Below are positions 1 through 6,209 of a stretch of 13,576 bases of DNA, one piece after another. A program made the translations under genes and the position numbers. Every line of letters starts with the position of its first letter. Position 1 is the stretch's first letter. The notes beneath the pieces were generated by a model. It was given only the letters and a program-made list of their open reading frames with translations, made no database searches and was not told where the DNA came from. Origin of the DNA: Propionibacteriaceae bacterium (GTDB taxonomy: Bacteria; Actinomycetota; Actinomycetes; Propionibacteriales; Propionibacteriaceae); NCBI GenBank assembly GCA_025923975.1, contig JAICEV010000039.1, positions 1 to 13,576 of the forward strand, in the 5' to 3' direction.

Positions 1-563
1 CAATCCTGCCCACCGCGCGTGGCACGCTCGCTATGGCCGTTTACGGCGCCATCCCGCAGCGCTTCGCGCACATTCACCCCCGCTACCAGACTCCGAGCTT
101 CTCCACCTTGGTGATGGGTATCACTGCCGTCGGGTTCTATCTGGGGTTGTCGTTGATCAGCGCCAACGCGCTCGCGGACTCGATCGCATCCCTCGGCCTC
201 GCTGTTGCCTTTTACTACGGCATCGTGGCCTTCTCCTGCGTCTGGTACTTCCGGAAGACGTTGTTCACCAGTGCACGGCACTTCTTCATGCGCGGCCTGC
301 TGCCATTTCTCGGCGGCGTCGGCATGGCTGTCGCCTTCATCATCAGCGCGATTGACATGCTCGATCCGGAGTACGGCTTCACGGCCTTCGGCCCGATCGG
401 CGGCGTTTTCGTCATCGGCGTCGGGATGCTCGCCCTCGGGGTGCCGCTGATGATCGCCTGTGCCGTACGTTTCCGGGCCTTCTTCCGTGGCGAAACCCTC
501 AATGAAGATACGCCGATTCTGGTGCCAGACACGGGTGAGGAGCCAGTAGCGCTCCACGAATAG
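1..563 (+). CDS. APC-superfamily amino-acid permease, C-terminal part (5' end outside window)
   Basis: The reading frame is open from base 3, the first full codon, to a TAG at 561-563, so this is the last 186 residues of a gene that starts before the window. The visible ATG at 33 is internal. The first residues, LPTARGTLAMAVYGAIPQRF followed by a HPRYQTPSFST stretch, match the loop around TM8-9 of amino-acid/polyamine/organocation permeases, where LPTAR, a small-residue/IP turn and HPRYxTP recur. About four to five hydrophobic segments follow, then a short acidic cytoplasmic tail ending in EEPVALHE. Such proteins carry amino acids or amines across the inner membrane by proton or substrate exchange. 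The substrate cannot be told from this half. A gabT-like gene occurs in the same window, but 7 kb away and on the other strand, so it is weak evidence for a GABA or amine substrate. Confidence 0.88.
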   Translation, partial: ILPTARGTLAMAVYGAIPQRFAHIHPRYQTPSFSTLVMGITAVGFYLGLSLISANALADSIASLGLAVAFYYGIVAFSCVWYFRKTLFTSARHFFMRGLLPFLGGVGMAVAFIISAIDMLDPEYGFTAFGPIGGVFVIGVGMLALGVPLMIACAVRFRAFFRGETLNEDTPILVPDTGEEPVALHE

Positions 564-583
564 CTGCGAGCGTCGGGAAATCG
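563..583. repeat. 21-bp direct repeat, copy 1
   Basis: A 21-bp sequence beginning GCTGCGAGCGTCGGG is repeated exactly at 689-709. It begins on the last base of the permease stop codon. A shorter version of the left part (GCTGCGAGCGTC) occurs again at 1656-1667, and CTGCGAGCG occurs at 626-634. The recurrence in gaps between genes suggests a dispersed intergenic repeat family. Its function is not known to me. Confidence 0.7.
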
Positions 584-665
584 CGCGCCGCCGTGCTGAG
601 GAGGAGCGAGCGGAGGCGCTTTCCTCTGCGAGCGACGACGAAGTAGGCGGATTCCACGCGCGATT
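579..665. repeat. Inverted repeat with 9-bp arms
   Basis: AATCGCGCG at 579-587 is matched by its reverse complement CGCGCGATT at 657-665, with a 69-bp GC-rich centre. The left arm lies partly in copy 1 of the 21-bp direct repeat. The arms are GC-rich and short, so chance is not excluded. Confidence 0.4.
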
Positions 666-688
666 GCGCGGCAGCTCCAAATCAAGGC

Positions 689-709
689 GCTGCGAGCGTC
701 GGGAAATCG
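689..709. repeat. 21-bp direct repeat, copy 2
   Basis: This is an exact second copy of the 21-bp repeat at 563-583, 126 bp downstream. It sits just before the long inverted repeat at 724-799. Just upstream, a GCAGCTCCAA segment at 671-680 recurs as AGCAGCTCCAA at 1683-1693, next to the third partial GCTGCGAGCGTC. The same modules thus occur in both gaps, though in a different order. Confidence 0.7.
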
Positions 710-723
710 GTAACCCATCCGCG

Positions 724-799
724 AATTTCCGACCAATGTGGGGTTTTCGAGCCTGAACCACGCACTGTGGTGTCAAAAAGTCCGCATTGGTCGGAAATT
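724..799. repeat. 76-bp element with perfect 15-bp inverted-repeat ends
   Basis: AATTTCCGACCAATG at 724-738 is perfectly matched by CATTGGTCGGAAATT at 785-799. Inside, ACCAC (757-761) and GTGGT (767-771) make a second hairpin with a 5-base loop. TTTT (744-747) can also face AAAA (775-778). The element lies between the convergent permease and GNAT genes. It could be a bidirectional transcription terminator, or a short palindromic mobile repeat of the REP or MITE kind. There is no run of T directly after either arm beyond AAATTTG, so a classic intrinsic terminator is not well supported. I did not see a second copy in this window. Confidence 0.7.
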
Positions 800-829
800 T
801 GACAACAGGAGCAGGAGCGGGAGGCGAAC

Positions 830-1474
830 CTAGGACGCTGCTTCGCGACGGGTGTACGTGGCGGGCTCGGGGGATTGGGGTTGTCGCACTAAGCCGGTAA
901 GGCGGTTCCACGCGGCGCCGAGACCGGGCCGCCAGCGCACCGCATTCTGAAGATCCATTCGCAACCGCGGAGTGATGGGGTGCGGGCGTACCACCTGGAA
1001 GCCAACCGCCTCCAGCCAGCCAATCGGCAACATGCACGACGGCCCGTCATGGTAGGTACCGACTGCTTCCAGCGCTCGTATGTCACGTCGCGCGACCAGC
1101 CCGGCGGCCGATTGCACGAGCTGCTTGCCGATTCCCTTGCCGCGCAGTTCGGCGGCCACGTGGGCTGACATCACCACTGCGGCATCCGGCCCGACGGGGG
1201 TCGTCGCAAATGCACCGAGCCGCGGCACATACATCGCCGGGGCCAGCGTCAGGTGACCAATCGGCTCATCATCGACGAACGCCATCACTCCGCAGTAGCC
1301 CCAATGTCGGGTGACGATCTCAGCCCATTCAGCCTTCATCACTTGTCGATCGACATGATCGGCTGGCGCGGCAAGATCGCTAAGGCTGGCCTCCCAGAAG
1401 GTACACCGCGCGCACGATGGTGGCAGCGACGGTAGGTCAGCGGCAGTCATCGGGCGTAGCCGGCGGGATCCCAT
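830..1474 (-). CDS. GNAT-family N-acetyltransferase
   Basis: This 214-residue protein has the acetyl-CoA pyrophosphate loop RGKGIG at residues 111-116, preceded by an AELRGKG strand-turn, which is motif A of GCN5-related N-acetyltransferases. The start has a clear ribosome site: GAGGA lies eight bases before the ATG on the minus strand (1483-1487). A second ATG at 1450 is a weaker choice. An N-terminal SCARCTFWE segment (residues 20-28) and a C-terminal GWLEAVGFQVVRPHP segment (152-166) look like a conserved subfamily signature that I associate with origin-proximal actinobacterial GNATs; this is memory, not a search. The acceptor substrate is unknown. The gene follows a small membrane protein gene by only 3 bp, so the two are almost certainly cotranscribed. 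It ends head-on against the permease. Confidence 0.9.
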   Translation of the reverse strand: MGSRRLRPMTAADLPSLPPSCARCTFWEASLSDLAAPADHVDRQVMKAEWAEIVTRHWGYCGVMAFVDDEPIGHLTLAPAMYVPRLGAFATTPVGPDAAVVMSAHVAAELRGKGIGKQLVQSAAGLVARRDIRALEAVGTYHDGPSCMLPIGWLEAVGFQVVRPHPITPRLRMDLQNAVRWRPGLGAAWNRLTGLVRQPQSPEPATYTRREAAS

Positions 1475-1477
1475 TGG

Positions 1478-1597
1478 CTAGTTCCTCGCCCGAGGCCGAG
1501 CTAGCCCGAACGCGAAGCCGAGGGCCAGACCGAACAGCATGCCGGCAGCAAGCCAGAGTGACCACCGCACTGGGCGACTGCTCTCGGCCTTTGCCAT
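1478..1597 (-). CDS. Small single-span membrane protein (39 aa), leaderless
   Basis: The ATG at 1597 opens a 39-codon frame that ends with TAG at 1480-1478, three bases before the GNAT start. The product has a basic N-terminus (MAKAESSRPVRW), one hydrophobic helix of about 20 residues (residues 13-33) containing repeated small-residue and Gly-Phe steps (GMLFGLALGFAFG), and a basic tail ARPRARN. This is a plausible one-pass membrane peptide. TACGAT ends exactly six bases before the ATG, so the predicted transcript would begin at the A of the start codon and no Shine-Dalgarno site would be needed; none is seen close by. Tight coupling to the GNAT argues that it is translated. I do not recognise a family. 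A shared membrane location or partner role with the GNAT is only inference. It would be missed by length cut-offs. Confidence 0.68.
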   Translation of the reverse strand: MAKAESSRPVRWSLWLAAGMLFGLALGFAFGLARPRARN

Positions 1598-1634
1598 GGA
1601 TTTATCGTAGGCGGCGACCCCTCCAGCTGCGAAT
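1598..1634 (-). promoter_or_regulatory. Leaderless promoter for the small membrane gene and GNAT
   Basis: The -10 box TACGAT is at 1609-1604 on the minus strand, with six bases (AAATCC) between it and the ATG at 1597. Transcription would thus start at the first base of the start codon. A weak -35 match, TTCGCA, lies 18 bases upstream of the -10. Leaderless mRNAs with TANNNT at this spacing are frequent in Actinomycetota. Confidence 0.5.
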
Positions 1635-1655
1635 TACGCCCGATGGAGCGGCCCA

Positions 1656-1693
1656 GCTGCGAGCGTCCCAACAAAGGCGCGAGCAGCTCCAAC
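1656..1693. repeat. Partial copy of the intergenic repeat modules
   Basis: GCTGCGAGCGTC at 1656-1667 repeats the left 12 bp of the 21-bp repeat seen at 563 and 689. It is followed within 15 bp by AGCAGCTCCAA, which is close to the segment at 671-680. The copy lies in the divergent gap between the small membrane gene and the aminotransferase. Confidence 0.45.
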
Positions 1694-1741
1694 TAGATGG
1701 CGGAGATGCACGGCCCGAGGGGAATAAGGCACGCTAGTTCT

Positions 1742-3100
1742 GTGAGTGAGACTTCCCCACCTGAGCCAGACGAACCGGTGCTGGAGCGGTTGCGGCGCCA
1801 AGACACCCGACTCGATCACTACATCGACCGGTACGCCGCCCGCGCCCATGGCATGACAGCATCGGCAATCCGGGCTCTCTTCGCCGTGGCCAACCGCCCC
1901 GAAGTCGTCTCACTCGCCGGCGGCATGCCCAACATCACCGATCTTCCACTGGATGTGGTGGGTTCGGTCCTCAACGAGCTGGTGCTCAACGACGGGCGGC
2001 GTGCCATGCAGTACGGCTCAGGCCAGGGCGAGCCGGCCATTCGCGAAGCGATCTGTGAAGTGATGCGCCTGGAGAACATCTCGGCTCACCCAGACGATGT
2101 GATGATCTCCGTCGGATCACAACAGGGCCTTGATCTGCTTACCCGCATCTTCTGCAATCCGGGCGACGTGGTGGTGTGCGAGGCACCCAGCTACGTCGGC
2201 GCACTCGGGGTCTTCCGGTCCTATCAGTGCGAGGTTGTTCATGTCGCAATGGATGAGCAAGGCCTGAATCCGAGCGCGCTCGCCGATGCGCTGCGGGCGC
2301 TGCGCCGCGCCGGGCGTACGGTCAAGTTCCTCTACACCATTCCGAACTATCACAATCCGGCAGGCATCACGCAATCGCTCGATCGACGACTGGAGCTGCT
2401 GCATCTCGCCGAACGAGCAGACCTGATGGTGGTCGAAGACAATCCGTACGGACTGCTCGGCTTCAACGGCGAGCCAATCCCGGCCCTCCGATCGCTGAAT
2501 GAGGATCTGGTCATCTATCTGGGCTCGTTCTCCAAGACCTTCGCACCTGGCTTCCGGGTCGGCTGGGTGTTGGCGCCGCACGCGGTGCGCGAGAAGCTGG
2601 TACTTGCTCAGGAAGCGGCAACGTTGTGTCCGCCGGTCTTCTCGCAGTTGGCCGTGGCGGCCTACCTGGCGAATCACGACTGGCGTGGCCAGATCAAGAT
2701 CTTCCGGGAGATGTACCGCGAGCGGCGCGATGCGATGATCACCGGACTGACCAGTCACATGCCGGAGGGCACTACCTGGACCAATCCGGAAGGTGGCTTC
2801 TTCGTCTGGCTGACTTTGCCGCCTGGGATCGATTCCCACGCCATGCTCCCGCGCGCGGTCACGGCTCGGGTTGCGTACGTGCCCGGGACTGCGTTTTATG
2901 CCGATGGTTTCGGCAGCCGCCACATGCGCTTGTCGTACTGCTTCCCTACGCCAGAACGGATTATCGAAGGCACCCGCCGGCTCGGTGAGGTGCTGGAGTA
3001 TGAGGCGAGAATGCTCGAGATCTTCGGCACTGCCGTTGAGTCTGAGAGCGGCCGAATGTCACTGGGACCCCGTGAGGCGCCAGGTCCTGATCAAACCTGA
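1742..3100 (+). CDS. PLP-dependent aminotransferase, MocR/2-aminoadipate fold-type I family
   Basis: This is a fold-type I aminotransferase of about 452 residues without a GntR helix-turn-helix, so it is an enzyme rather than a MocR regulator. Visible signatures, numbered from GTG 1742, are SLAGGMPNI (57-65), YGSGQGEPAIREAI (91-104), the cofactor segment NYHNPAG (202-208), the aspartate that holds the PLP nitrogen in EDNPYG (232-237), the Schiff-base lysine in GSFSKTFAPGFRVGW (Lys265), and the carboxylate-binding arginine in HMRLSY (Arg396). Relatives act on 2-aminoadipate, kynurenine, aromatic or branched amino acids; the substrate cannot be fixed. The GTG at 1742 (VSETSPP) was chosen because the 15 residues added by an in-frame ATG at 1697 look non-conserved and that ATG has no ribosome site. 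The evidence is modest, since 1742 has only AAGG twelve bases upstream. It leads a + strand run with the ligase gene 76 bp downstream. Confidence 0.9.
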   Translation: MSETSPPEPDEPVLERLRRQDTRLDHYIDRYAARAHGMTASAIRALFAVANRPEVVSLAGGMPNITDLPLDVVGSVLNELVLNDGRRAMQYGSGQGEPAIREAICEVMRLENISAHPDDVMISVGSQQGLDLLTRIFCNPGDVVVCEAPSYVGALGVFRSYQCEVVHVAMDEQGLNPSALADALRALRRAGRTVKFLYTIPNYHNPAGITQSLDRRLELLHLAERADLMVVEDNPYGLLGFNGEPIPALRSLNEDLVIYLGSFSKTFAPGFRVGWVLAPHAVREKLVLAQEAATLCPPVFSQLAVAAYLANHDWRGQIKIFREMYRERRDAMITGLTSHMPEGTTWTNPEGGFFVWLTLPPGIDSHAMLPRAVTARVAYVPGTAFYADGFGSRHMRLSYCFPTPERIIEGTRRLGEVLEYEARMLEIFGTAVESESGRMSLGPREAPGPDQT

Positions 3101-3163
3101 TGATCATGACGCTGGCTGGAAATTGATCTTGATTAAATATTGATCATGGTTTGATGATCATGA
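3088..3163. promoter_or_regulatory. Double TGATCA operator-like array before the Ddl homologue
   Basis: TGATCA occurs four times, at 3088, 3101, 3141 and 3155. They form two pairs, each TGATCA, a 4-5 base spacer, then TGATGATCATGA. The pairs are repeated 53-54 bp apart, about five helical turns. Each pair contains the 8-bp palindrome ATGATCAT. Further TTGAT half-sites lie at 3123 and 3129. The patch is strikingly AT-rich against its neighbours, starts within the last codons of the aminotransferase and ends just before the ligase ribosome site. It looks like the binding array of a dimeric regulator, with or without a promoter; the regulator is unknown. Confidence 0.5.
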
Positions 3164-3172
3164 AAGAAGGAG
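3164..3172 (+). promoter_or_regulatory. Ribosome binding site for the Ddl homologue
   Basis: AAGAAGGAG ends four bases before the GTG at 3177. It is the strongest Shine-Dalgarno sequence on the + strand here and fixes the ligase start. Confidence 0.75.
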
Positions 3173-3176
3173 TCGG

Positions 3177-4163
3177 GTGACCGAGAACGGATACCTAGAG
3201 ACAGTGATCGTGCTCTCGGGAGGTCTGTCCCACGAGCGTGATGTGTCGTTGCGCTCCGGGCGTCGGGTGAGCCAAGCGCTGCGTTCTCGGGGTATTGAGG
3301 TGGTGGAGTCTGATGTTGACTCTAGCTTGCTGTCCCGGCTGGCGGGACTTACTGGCTCAGTCGTCTTCCCCGTTCTGCATGGCGAGGCTGGTGAGGACGG
3401 CGCATTGCGCGAGGTGTTCGACCTGCTTGGCGTGCCATTCGTCGGCTCGGTCGGTTCTGCCTGCAGGGTGGCGTTCGACAAATCGATCGCGACAACGATC
3501 ATCGGTGCGGCAGGCATTCGAACGCCCAGTCAAGTGGCGTTGCCGTACGAGACGTTCCGCGAGCTTGGCGCTCAAGTGCTGGTCAAGGCTCTCGGTGATC
3601 AGGTTGGCTTCCCGATGATGATCAAGCCGTCACGCTGCGGCTCCGCGCTCGGATGTAGCAAAGTCACCCGAGCCGAAGATCTCCCAGCAGCCATGGTTGG
3701 GGCGTACGCGTACGGCTCCGTCGCGGTGATCGAGAGCTTCGTTGAGGGGACCGAAGTGACGGTAGCCGTCGTGGACCGTGGGCGCGGCCCGATCGCCCTT
3801 CCTGCCGTGGAGATCCGTCCGGAGTCTGGTGTCTACGACTACGCCGCCCGTTACACCGCCGGCGCAACCCGGTTCCTTTGCCCGGCTGAGCTGGAGTCCG
3901 ATGTGGCGAACCGCTGTGCTGATGTGGCGTTGCGAGTGCATGCGGCGCTGGGCCTGCGGGATCTGTCGCGAACCGACCTCATCGTGACCTCAGACGGGGA
4001 GCCGGTGTTCCTCGAGGTCAATGTGTCACCAGGCATGACCGAGACATCGGCAGTGCCGTTGGCAATCGAGACCGCCGGCTGGAGCCTGGGAAAGATGTGT
4101 GCCGACCTGGTCCACGCCGCCGCAGCCCGTGGAGGCCGCGCGGTCTCGTTGGCGGCGCACTAA
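3177..4163 (+). CDS. ddl: D-alanine--D-alanine ligase homologue (ATP-grasp)
   Basis: This 328-residue protein is full length for Ddl. It shows the N-terminal SGGLSHERDVS (14-24), HGEAGEDG (68-75), DK at 101-102, the ATP-grasp segment IKPSRCGSALG (149-159), TEVTVAV, the omega-loop segment YDYAARYTAGATRF (220-233), RTD at 265-267 and the metal/phosphate motif EVNVSPGMTETS (280-291) with Glu280 and Asn282. Ddl joins two D-alanines with ATP in the cytoplasm for the end of the peptidoglycan stem peptide. In E. coli DdlB the omega loop carries Lys-Tyr; here it is Arg-Tyr (225-226), which may mark a paralogue with altered acceptor use. Many actinobacteria have another ddl elsewhere, so this may not be the housekeeping copy. 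The start is a GTG with a strong ribosome site. The SURF1-like gene follows after 12 bp. Confidence 0.87.
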   Translation: MTENGYLETVIVLSGGLSHERDVSLRSGRRVSQALRSRGIEVVESDVDSSLLSRLAGLTGSVVFPVLHGEAGEDGALREVFDLLGVPFVGSVGSACRVAFDKSIATTIIGAAGIRTPSQVALPYETFRELGAQVLVKALGDQVGFPMMIKPSRCGSALGCSKVTRAEDLPAAMVGAYAYGSVAVIESFVEGTEVTVAVVDRGRGPIALPAVEIRPESGVYDYAARYTAGATRFLCPAELESDVANRCADVALRVHAALGLRDLSRTDLIVTSDGEPVFLEVNVSPGMTETSAVPLAIETAGWSLGKMCADLVHAAAARGGRAVSLAAH

Positions 4164-4175
4164 GCCGCACACGAT

Positions 4176-4892
4176 ATGACCCTCCTCAAGCAGGCCTTGG
4201 CCATCGCTCTCGGCATCGCTTTTGCGGCGGGAATGGTCGTGATGGGCTACTGGCAGCTGGAGGTCTATCACAATCAGGGTCAGGAGGCCGCGCTGCGGAG
4301 GGCATCAGCTCCGCCGGTTCCGCTCAATTCAGTGGCCAACGTTGGAACTCCGGTGACGGACGGATTTGGACGGTCTGTGACCTTCGAAGGCACCTACGAT
4401 CCGGCGACGCAGTTGTTAGTGCCGATGGAGGGTGGGCAGTTCCGGGTACTGACCGGACTGCGGCAAGGTGACGGCAGCGTCGTAGCAGTAGTGCGCGGCG
4501 TCGTTGCCGAGCCGAATGCTCCAGCCCCGCCGAGCGGCCCGGTCCAACAGGTCGGCGTGCTGTTGCCCACCGAAGAACATCTACCCGCGACCGATTTGCC
4601 AACCGGCCAGATCAGCTCTGTCCGGCTGCCGGCTTTGGCTCAAGAGTGGCCCGGACCGCTGATCGGCGGGTATGTACACCTCTCCAGCGCCGACGCTGTC
4701 ACCCAGGGGTTGACACCGGCGGAGTTGCGGCTGCCAGAGGCGCGTGGCCGGCTGCGCAATGGGGCGTACGCGATGCAGTGGTGGCTATTCGCCGCGTTCA
4801 CCCTATTTATGACCTTCCGAATAGCTCGCGATCTCGGGCGGGAGCCCGAGGTGGTTGAGATCACACCGGAGCGCCCGATCGAGCCGACATAG
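4176..4892 (+). CDS. SURF1-family cytochrome oxidase biogenesis protein
   Basis: The 238-residue product has the two-span layout of SURF1: an N-terminal helix (about 5-24) running into GYWQLEVYHN (24-33), a large extracytoplasmic domain with VTFEGTYD (68-75) and VAVVRGVV (103-110), and a C-terminal NGAYAMQWWLFAAF (195-208) leading into the second helix. GYWQL, the GxY strand, VVRG and the YAxQWWxFA segment are family signatures. SURF1 helps insert haem a or assemble subunit I of aa3-type cytochrome c oxidase in the cytoplasmic membrane. The last 20 residues are acidic and probably cytoplasmic. The ATG at 4176 has no evident ribosome site, so translation may be coupled to the ligase gene 12 bp upstream. 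A DUF3817 gene follows after 10 bp, a pairing I have seen in other actinobacteria. Confidence 0.88.
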   Translation: MTLLKQALAIALGIAFAAGMVVMGYWQLEVYHNQGQEAALRRASAPPVPLNSVANVGTPVTDGFGRSVTFEGTYDPATQLLVPMEGGQFRVLTGLRQGDGSVVAVVRGVVAEPNAPAPPSGPVQQVGVLLPTEEHLPATDLPTGQISSVRLPALAQEWPGPLIGGYVHLSSADAVTQGLTPAELRLPEARGRLRNGAYAMQWWLFAAFTLFMTFRIARDLGREPEVVEITPERPIEPT

Positions 4893-4902
4893 GCTTCAGC
4901 CC

Positions 4903-5253
4903 ATGCGCAATGCGTGGATCCGGTATCGGATCATGGCCTGGATCGTCGGCACCCTGCTGGTCGTCTTGGTCTGCGTCGGGCTCCCGCTGAAGTATCTCGG
5001 CGACTATCCAGCCGTGGTTACCTGGACCGCGATCCCGCACGGCTATCTGTACATGATCTTGCTGATCACCGCCGTCGACCTGGGCTTGCGGGCCAAGTGG
5101 AGCTGGACGCGGCTGATTCTGATTGCGCTGGCCGGAACCGTGCCATTCCTGTCCTTCGTGGCCGAGCGCTCCGCAACCAAGGACATCCGGGCCAAGCTGG
5201 CGGCTCAGGCGGAAGCGGTCGAGCCGGCGCCCACTCCCTCGGCGCCCGGATAA
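4903..5253 (+). CDS. DUF3817 integral membrane protein
   Basis: The 116-residue protein starts at the ATG at 4903 (MRNAWIRYR), ten bases after the SURF1 stop. An in-frame ATG at 4855 would add an unrelated arginine-serine stretch inside the SURF1 gene and is rejected. There are three hydrophobic helices. The DUF3817 pattern is visible: an N-terminal RYRIMAWIVG, GLPLKYLGDYP near residue 27-37, HGYLYMILLITAVDL in the middle, W near the start of helix 3, and PFLSFVAERSATKDI (about 83-97) before a charged alanine-rich tail. The function of DUF3817 is not established. Its place after SURF1 suggests a link to respiratory membranes, by inference. Its last 49 bp overlap the end of parB on the other strand, so the non-conserved PAPTPSAPG tail may be a product of that overlap. 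Confidence 0.85.
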   Translation: MRNAWIRYRIMAWIVGTLLVVLVCVGLPLKYLGDYPAVVTWTAIPHGYLYMILLITAVDLGLRAKWSWTRLILIALAGTVPFLSFVAERSATKDIRAKLAAQAEAVEPAPTPSAPG

Positions 5254-6209
5254 ATGTCGTTTTGTCGATATTGTTCGTTCGTCTCCGGTGGGCCTTCGAT
5301 CAAACCAACAATGCGCTCCAAGTCATCGATCGTGGCGAACTCGATGACGATCTTGCCCTTAGTCGTGCCGAGGTTAACTCGAACCCGAGTGTCGAAGTGA
5401 TCTGAGAGCCGATCAGCCAGATCCTTGACCTTCGGTGCGACCAACTTTGGCTGACGCTGTCGCCGTGGACCCCGATCCGCCGCTTCACCGACGGCCACCA
5501 ACTCCTCAACAGCCCGCACTGATAACCCTTCTGCCACGGCTCGCTGGGCGAGGTGCTCTTGGGTGTCCGGATCTTCGATGGCCAGTAGCGCCCTCGCGTG
5601 ACCGGCGCTGAGCACCCCGGCCGCAATCCGTCGCTGAACCGTCGGCGGCAGCCGGAGTAGTCGGATTGTGTTGGAAATCTGGGGCCGGGAGCGTTTGATC
5701 CGGCCAGCGAGCTCCTCTTGGGTGCAGCCGAAGTCTTCCAGCATTTGCTGGTAGGCGGCGGCCTCCTCAAGCGGGTTCAGCTGAGCCCGATGCAGGTTCT
5801 CCAGCAGAGCGTCGCGGAGCAATTGGTGATCTGCCGTTTCCCGTACGATCGCGGGAATCGTCTCGACGCCCGCCTGTTGCGCGGCTCGCCAGCGGCGTTC
5901 GCCCATGACGAGTTCGAACCGCGCACCACCCATCGGCCGAACCACGATCGGTTGCAGCATGCCAACTTCGCGGATGGACTCCGCGAGCTCGTTCATCTCC
6001 TCCTCGTCGAAGACGGTTCTAGGCTGGCGAGGGTTGGGGGAGATCGAGTCCAGTGGCAGCTCAGTGAAATAGGAACCATCAGGGACCGGTGCCAGCGGCA
6101 CAGCCTCAGCTTCGCCGTTGGCTGAAGCGGGAATTGGCTGCGGCTCTGTTCGCTGAAAGAGTTCACCCAAACCGCGGCCAAGACCGCGGCGCTCCGTGCG
6201 AATGTTCAT
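5205..6209 (-). CDS. parB: Chromosome partitioning protein ParB (CTPase clamp)
   Basis: The 334-residue ParB has the ParA-activating N-terminal peptide RGLGRGLGELF (8-18), the NTP-binding ParB/Srx core from LPLDSISPNPRQPR (51-64) through the GERRWRA motif (103-109) and ENLHRAQLNPLEEA (137-150), a helix-turn-helix that reads parS (CTQEELAGRIKRSRPQIS, 162-179), and a C-terminal dimer domain ending near LERIVGLIEG (297-306). ParB loads at parS, spreads as a CTP-gated DNA clamp and, with ParA and SMC, segregates the origin. About 28 residues follow the usual family end; this tail lies where the gene overlaps DUF3817 (5205-5253). The start codon overlaps the parA stop as ATGA, so translation is coupled and no separate ribosome site is needed. 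Confidence 0.96.
   Translation of the reverse strand: MNIRTERRGLGRGLGELFQRTEPQPIPASANGEAEAVPLAPVPDGSYFTELPLDSISPNPRQPRTVFDEEEMNELAESIREVGMLQPIVVRPMGGARFELVMGERRWRAAQQAGVETIPAIVRETADHQLLRDALLENLHRAQLNPLEEAAAYQQMLEDFGCTQEELAGRIKRSRPQISNTIRLLRLPPTVQRRIAAGVLSAGHARALLAIEDPDTQEHLAQRAVAEGLSVRAVEELVAVGEAADRGPRRQRQPKLVAPKVKDLADRLSDHFDTRVRVNLGTTKGKIVIEFATIDDLERIVGLIEGPPETNEQYRQNDIYPGAEGVGAGSTASA

Noticed and set aside
1501..1692. 63-codon - strand frame around the small membrane gene
   Set aside because: It is a different frame from the 39-codon gene, has no hydrophobic span and no start signal, and runs through the repeat modules.
2117..2923. 268-codon open frame on the - strand
   Set aside because: It is antisense to the well-supported aminotransferase and its product has no recognisable domain.
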